Source: an uncultured Lachnospiraceae bacterium
GTDB lineage: Bacteria > Bacillota > Clostridia > Lachnospirales > Lachnospiraceae
Length of the DNA: 18,781 nucleotides
Reading direction: 5' to 3'
NCBI GenBank assembly: GCA_910589385.1
Contig: CAJUTU010000001.1
Location: 292,987 to 311,767, forward strand
The notes below the pieces were generated by a model. That model was not told where the DNA came from. It did not search any database and saw only the letters and a program-made list of their open reading frames with translations. Below are positions 15,507 to 18,781 of this stretch, piece after piece. Every line of letters begins with the position of its first letter. Position 1 is the stretch's first letter. A program made the translations under genes and the position numbers.

Positions 15507-16145
15507 TCATCCGATTCCTGCAATACCAAGCAGTTCTTCAAATGACCGGATCTTATGATCCGCCTGATTATATCCGGAAGCATCTCCGATACCTACTGCC
15601 ATCATTCCTGCCGCCTTTGCCGCGTCAATCCCGGCATAAGCATCCTCCACTACGACACACTCTTCTGCCTCTATCCCAAGGAACTCCCCGGCTTTCACAA
15701 ATACCTCCGGGTCTGGTTTGGAATGGGTGATATTAGTTCCGTCTGAAATTGCGTCAAATGCATCCAAAAGCCCTACCCGGTCCAGAATAAACTTCGCGTT
15801 TTTGCTGGAAGAACCAATTGCCAGTTTGTACCCGGCCTCCCGCAGCTTTTTCAATGTATCCCGCACTGCATCTGTAACATCTGCCGGAGTCATAGTCTTT
15901 AGCAGTTCCCGATAGGTATTGTTTTTCTCTTCCATCAGTTCCGCTTTTTTCTCGCCGGAAAGCGTTCCGTCATATTTCTCCAGGATAATTTCCAGGCTTT
16001 CTGCACGGCTCACACCACGCAGACGGTTATTGATGATCTCGTCAAAATAGATCCCCATGCCGTCCGCCATCTTTTTCCAAGCCTGATAATGGAATTTATC
16101 GGTAAATACAATGACTCCATCTAGATCAAAAATAAAAGCCTTCAT
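15507..16145 (-). CDS. pgmB: Beta-phosphoglucomutase (HAD superfamily)
   Basis: A 212-residue HAD-family protein that matches Lactococcus beta-phosphoglucomutase along its length. FDLDGVIVFTD gives the phosphorylated Asp7 and the acid/base Asp9. The cap contains LRGVSRAESLEIIL. GSSSKN (Ser113), SKPDP (Lys143) and VVEDAYAGIDAA (Glu167/Asp168) complete the active site. It interconverts beta-D-glucose-1-phosphate and glucose-6-phosphate in the cytosol. That substrate normally comes from inverting phosphorylases of the GH65 type, none of which is in this window. The start at 16145 has GGAGG 7 bases upstream; a start at 16205 would lie upstream of the likely -10. It is a single-gene unit with its own promoter, motif copy and terminator. 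A related HAD sugar phosphatase is the alternative, but the cap motif favours the mutase. Confidence 0.9.
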   Translation of the reverse strand: MKAFIFDLDGVIVFTDKFHYQAWKKMADGMGIYFDEIINNRLRGVSRAESLEIILEKYDGTLSGEKKAELMEEKNNTYRELLKTMTPADVTDAVRDTLKKLREAGYKLAIGSSSKNAKFILDRVGLLDAFDAISDGTNITHSKPDPEVFVKAGEFLGIEAEECVVVEDAYAGIDAAKAAGMMAVGIGDASGYNQADHKIRSFEELLGIAGIG

Positions 16146-16180
16146 TTCAAAACCTCCGTCTCTGCAAATATTTTTTCTTA

Positions 16181-16241
16181 ATGATAGCAGAGCACTCCTT
16201 CGCATTCCATGTATTAATTTATTTACTATCCGACCTTTTTT
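16181..16241 (-). promoter_or_regulatory. Promoter of the beta-phosphoglucomutase gene with upstream GTCGG motif
   Basis: The minus-strand -10 is TATCAT (16181-16186), with TGC before it making an extended -10, and a poor -35 (TGGAAT). The motif AAAAAAGGTCGGATA (16227-16241) ends exactly 40 bases upstream of the -10, the same spacing as at the symporter. ACATGG occurs at the same offset too. Because the unit starts here, this gene need not depend on read-through from the carboxylesterase. Confidence 0.65.
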
Positions 16242-16264
16242 CAGAACCTGGGGACTGATCTATT

Positions 16265-17827
16265 CTAATGCTGCACATCTCCCATATTTTCACTCATCAT
16301 CCGTTCAAATACCGGACCCATATATTTTGCCAGCAATGGAATCAGCTCTGCATCGTGATTACACCGTAATTGTGTGTCTTTAGAGAATATCATGGTCTGC
16401 TCTTCTCCCGGAGCACTTGCCGGCCAGTCCGGAATTCCTGCATGGTTCGGATTTCCGGTTCTGGCAAATGCGATCACACTGTCAAAAATCTGTGCTTCTA
16501 ATTTCTCGGTCACACCCTCCTCCTGGGTTGACGGAACCATTTCGGTATTGTGGAACACATATGGAACGTCTGCACAGTGCCATGGCACATTCCCGCCATT
16601 GATGGGCAGGTCCTGATTAAATAAATAGGAATAGGTGCACTGGTTTCCGGCGCTGCGCTGCCGGATAAACTGCTGCGCAGGCAGACGGAATACAAAGTCC
16701 AAAGTCAGTATTTCCACTGGATTTCTCTCTGGATATGCTTTTGCAAATAAGGGGATGAGTTCTGCCGCCGCCTCTTCTCCCACCGTCTGTTTTACGATCG
16801 CGGCGCCCTCCTCAAATGTCAGCTTATGTTTATCATATGGGGATGGCATAAATCCAGAAAACTCTCCATACACCGTTCCCACAAGCAAAGGAATCTGCGA
16901 AGTTTCTTCACGGAACCCATTTTCATCGGGAGTCCCTTTATAAAATGCATTCGGATGCGGAGTACAGCCTAAATACTTTCCGGCTGCCGCGAACTCCGGT
17001 TTCACACGCCTATAAGCCTCTGCCAGCCTGTCATAGGGTACGGTTTCCAATTCATGGATATCACCGTCGATCCCCAATTCCGCCATCAACGCAATGGCCA
17101 GCTCTTCTCCATCACCTTTACTGTCTGCCAGAAGCGGTCCGACCACGCCGCTCATATTGATCCCCTTTGCAAATAAGCCGTCTGCCGCCGGTGTCTGCAA
17201 AAGCGTGGTAATCTTTGCCCCGCCGCCGGACTGGCCGAAAAGTGTTACGTTATCCGGATCGCCGCCGAAATTTGCGATATTCTCCTGAATCCACTTTAAA
17301 GCCGCAATGATATCATCCGTCCCTGCATTTCCTGAATCTGCATATTCTTCTCCGTATGCAGACAGATCAAAATATCCCAGTATATTCAGCCGGTGATTAA
17401 TGGACACCACGACCACCTGCCCGATACGGCACATATTTTCTCCTTCATATGCAATATGCTCGATCGCCGAACCCGACTCGAACCCACCACCATGCAGCCA
17501 CACCAGGACCGGACGCTTTTCCCCATCACAGGCCGGAGTCCATACATTCAGATTCTGGCAGTCCTCATTCATCACCCAGTACCGATGGGGAACGTTTAGT
17601 TCGCCGTTAGGCTTCGGCAGTTCCAGAAGTGGGCAGACATAGCCATAATTTGTCGCTTCAAAGACACCTTCCCACGGCTCCATCGGTTTTGGTGCATGAA
17701 AGCGCTTTGCCGCTGCGTATGGAATCCCTTTGAAAATCGTAATTCCGTCATAGGTGTATCCTCTGACTTTTCCCTGTTTTGTGTCCGTGACAGCGGTGTC
17801 CGGACCACATGCAAAATCGTGTGCCAT
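16265..17827 (-). CDS. Type-B carboxylesterase/lipase family protein
   Basis: A 520-residue alpha/beta hydrolase of the COesterase family, normal length. Family landmarks in order: FKGIPYA (32-38), DCQNLNVW (89-96), the oxyanion hole HGGGF (112-116), FGGDPDNVTLFGQSGGG with nucleophile Ser200, catalytic acid Glu322 (YGEFSGF) and His417 (HCADVPYVF). The nucleophile elbow reads GQSGG rather than the usual GESAG. It hydrolyses carboxylic esters; in this locus it could remove acetyl or aromatic acyl groups from the imported glycoside, which is inference. No signal peptide. The start at 17827 has AGGAGG 6 bases upstream. It lies 88 bases after the truncated GH3 gene, with two small hairpins between, and is probably co-transcribed with it. 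I see no terminator at its 3' end. Confidence 0.93.
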   Translation of the reverse strand: MAHDFACGPDTAVTDTKQGKVRGYTYDGITIFKGIPYAAAKRFHAPKPMEPWEGVFEATNYGYVCPLLELPKPNGELNVPHRYWVMNEDCQNLNVWTPACDGEKRPVLVWLHGGGFESGSAIEHIAYEGENMCRIGQVVVVSINHRLNILGYFDLSAYGEEYADSGNAGTDDIIAALKWIQENIANFGGDPDNVTLFGQSGGGAKITTLLQTPAADGLFAKGINMSGVVGPLLADSKGDGEELAIALMAELGIDGDIHELETVPYDRLAEAYRRVKPEFAAAGKYLGCTPHPNAFYKGTPDENGFREETSQIPLLVGTVYGEFSGFMPSPYDKHKLTFEEGAAIVKQTVGEEAAAELIPLFAKAYPERNPVEILTLDFVFRLPAQQFIRQRSAGNQCTYSYLFNQDLPINGGNVPWHCADVPYVFHNTEMVPSTQEEGVTEKLEAQIFDSVIAFARTGNPNHAGIPDWPASAPGEEQTMIFSKDTQLRCNHDAELIPLLAKYMGPVFERMMSENMGDVQH

Positions 17828-17854
17828 CTTGTTCCTCCTTATTTTTTGTAACAA

Positions 17855-17869
17855 ATCTGCGCGGCAGAT
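17855..17869. repeat. Small inverted repeat upstream of the carboxylesterase
   Basis: ATCTGC-GCG-GCAGAT is a perfect 6-base inverted repeat with a 3-base loop, about 28 bases before the start codon and upstream of the ribosome binding site. There is no T-tract. It may be an operator or an mRNA hairpin. Confidence 0.45.
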
Positions 17870-17894
17870 CAACTACTTTATTTGTCATTTGTTA

Positions 17895-17908
17895 TCTGCA
17901 GATGCAGA
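17895..17908. repeat. Small inverted repeat after the truncated GH3 gene
   Basis: TCTGC-AGAT-GCAGA is a 5-bp stem with a 4-base loop starting 8 bases past the GH3 stop. It uses the same ATCTGC/GCAGA words as the repeat at 17855-17869. With no T-tract on the minus strand it is unlikely to terminate fully. Confidence 0.4.
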
Positions 17909-17915
17909 CAACTCC

Positions 17916-18781
17916 TTAAAATCCTGCTCCCCAGATTCCGCAGAATGGGTCTACAGGGTTTACTCCCTTAAACTCCGATCTTCCCATGATCTTCTCTACC
18001 ACCTGGTCGATCACTTCTTCGGTCGGCGTATATGCATTGATAAATGTCTTGACCATCGGCGCATCCACCAGATGATACGGATTTGCAATGGAAATGAACA
18101 TTGCCGGAACATCATGCAAAAACCATGGTGCATCCGCCGCCATCAAATGTACCCAGTCAATCCTTCTCACAGACTGGTTGCTTGCAGTATCCATGCAGGC
18201 TACATATACTGCCAGGTCGAACTTGCTTTTAATATCCTGCACACCACCCTCAAACATCTCGTAGAAATCCGGCTTAGAATAATCAAAAAGCGAAACCTCA
18301 AATCCTTCTTTTTCTAGTTTTTCTTTTACTTTTCCGATTGCGCCGTCTCCGTCTTTGAAGCCGCCTCCAATGCGGTCTTCCAGAAGGTACAGCCGGATCC
18401 TCTTATAGTTTTGCGGGGAAACCGGAAGCAGATTCTGGGTATCCTTGACCAGTGTCACACTTTCGTCCGCACACTGTCTCGTCCATTCCTGATGTTCCTC
18501 GCAGGCAACCACAGACAATGCGTCTTCGCCTGGTACAAGGGTTCCCTTCTCTTTTTGCTCCGGCAGCCCCATGGCTGCTTTCATGGCAAGGATTCTGGTA
18601 ACAGCCTCATCCACGCGTTCCATGCTCAAACGTCCGTCCGCAACAGCATCCCGCACGAACTGATAATCCTCGCGGATGTCCTTGTTGAATAAAATCATGT
18701 CGCACCCTGCGGCCAATGCGGCCGGCACTGCTTCGGAACGCTTCATAGAAGTGTTAAAACCAATCATCGGTGTCGCATCCG
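17916..18781 (-). CDS. GH3 glycoside hydrolase, C-terminal part (5' end cut by window edge)
   Basis: The frame is open to the window edge, giving 288 codons including the stop; the first visible residues are DATPMIGF. The Asp of this DATPM segment sits where GH3 enzymes carry the nucleophile, so the barrel up to that point is missing. It is followed by AALAAGCDMILF and RLSMERVDEAVTRILAMKAAMGL, the end of the barrel. The alpha/beta sandwich domain then ends in VDPFCGIWGAGF. There is no C-terminal fibronectin-like domain, unlike the GH3 at 7968-10133. The two-domain form and the motif resemble beta-N-acetylhexosaminidase-like or other short GH3 enzymes; the sugar cannot be decided. An ATG at 18767 is internal and not the start. 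It precedes the carboxylesterase by 88 bases on the same strand. Confidence 0.88.
   Translation of the reverse strand, partial: DATPMIGFNTSMKRSEAVPAALAAGCDMILFNKDIREDYQFVRDAVADGRLSMERVDEAVTRILAMKAAMGLPEQKEKGTLVPGEDALSVVACEEHQEWTRQCADESVTLVKDTQNLLPVSPQNYKRIRLYLLEDRIGGGFKDGDGAIGKVKEKLEKEGFEVSLFDYSKPDFYEMFEGGVQDIKSKFDLAVYVACMDTASNQSVRRIDWVHLMAADAPWFLHDVPAMFISIANPYHLVDAPMVKTFINAYTPTEEVIDQVVEKIMGRSEFKGVNPVDPFCGIWGAGF

Noticed and set aside
16248..16270. A possible terminator after the carboxylesterase
   Set aside because: Only a 4-base stem (TCAG/CTGA) is present, followed on the coding strand by an A-tract rather than a T-tract.
1..18781. tRNA, rRNA, CRISPR arrays, insertion sequences or phage genes
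   Set aside because: None seen: no regularly spaced repeats, no transposase or integrase motifs, and no tRNA-like folds noticed by eye.

Overview
The window looks like part of the chromosome of a Gram-positive, low-to-mid GC anaerobe of the Clostridia, most likely a gut Lachnospiraceae-type organism. This rests on strong AGGAGG-type ribosome binding sites, a GPH-type sugar symporter, a PadR regulator, and glycosidases that lack signal peptides. The genus cannot be fixed from the sequence alone.

Layout. (1) Left edge, 1-1608: a PadR-family regulator and an overlapping, 3'-truncated flavoprotein gene, both on the minus strand and read from a near-consensus promoter. A divergent plus-strand promoter drives an inositol-monophosphatase-like gene (1609-2385). 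That gene converges on, and overlaps by 27 bases, the last gene of the glycan locus. (2) 2359-18781: a carbohydrate-use locus, every gene on the minus strand, so it reads right to left. It falls into four blocks. Block A (right edge) is a 5'-truncated GH3 gene followed by a type-B carboxylesterase. Block B is a single beta-phosphoglucomutase gene with its own promoter and terminator. Block C is GH2, GH78 and GH3, closed by a terminator. Block D is a GPH symporter, a second GH78 and an alpha/beta-hydrolase esterase.

How the genes work together (inference). A cation-coupled symporter imports a small rhamnose-containing glycoside or oligosaccharide. Cytosolic esterases remove ester decorations, two GH78 enzymes release alpha-L-rhamnose, and GH2 and GH3 enzymes release beta-linked sugars. 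Beta-phosphoglucomutase turns beta-glucose-1-phosphate into glucose-6-phosphate. No signal peptide is seen on any of the enzymes whose start lies in the window, which fits intracellular breakdown of an imported substrate. Candidates are flavonoid or saponin glycosides, or rhamnose-rich oligosaccharides.

The most interesting signal is regulatory. Blocks B, C and D each carry one copy of a motif, AAAAAANGTCGGWTW, on the minus strand upstream of their first gene. In two of the three it lies exactly 40 bases upstream of a good -10 hexamer, with a second shared block (ACATGG) at the same offset. The third has a weaker hexamer at that spacing. This looks like a binding site for one activator controlling the whole locus; no such regulator is encoded in the window. 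Other points: a small helical tail on the first GH78, and hairpins sitting just upstream of the ribosome binding sites of both GH78 genes.
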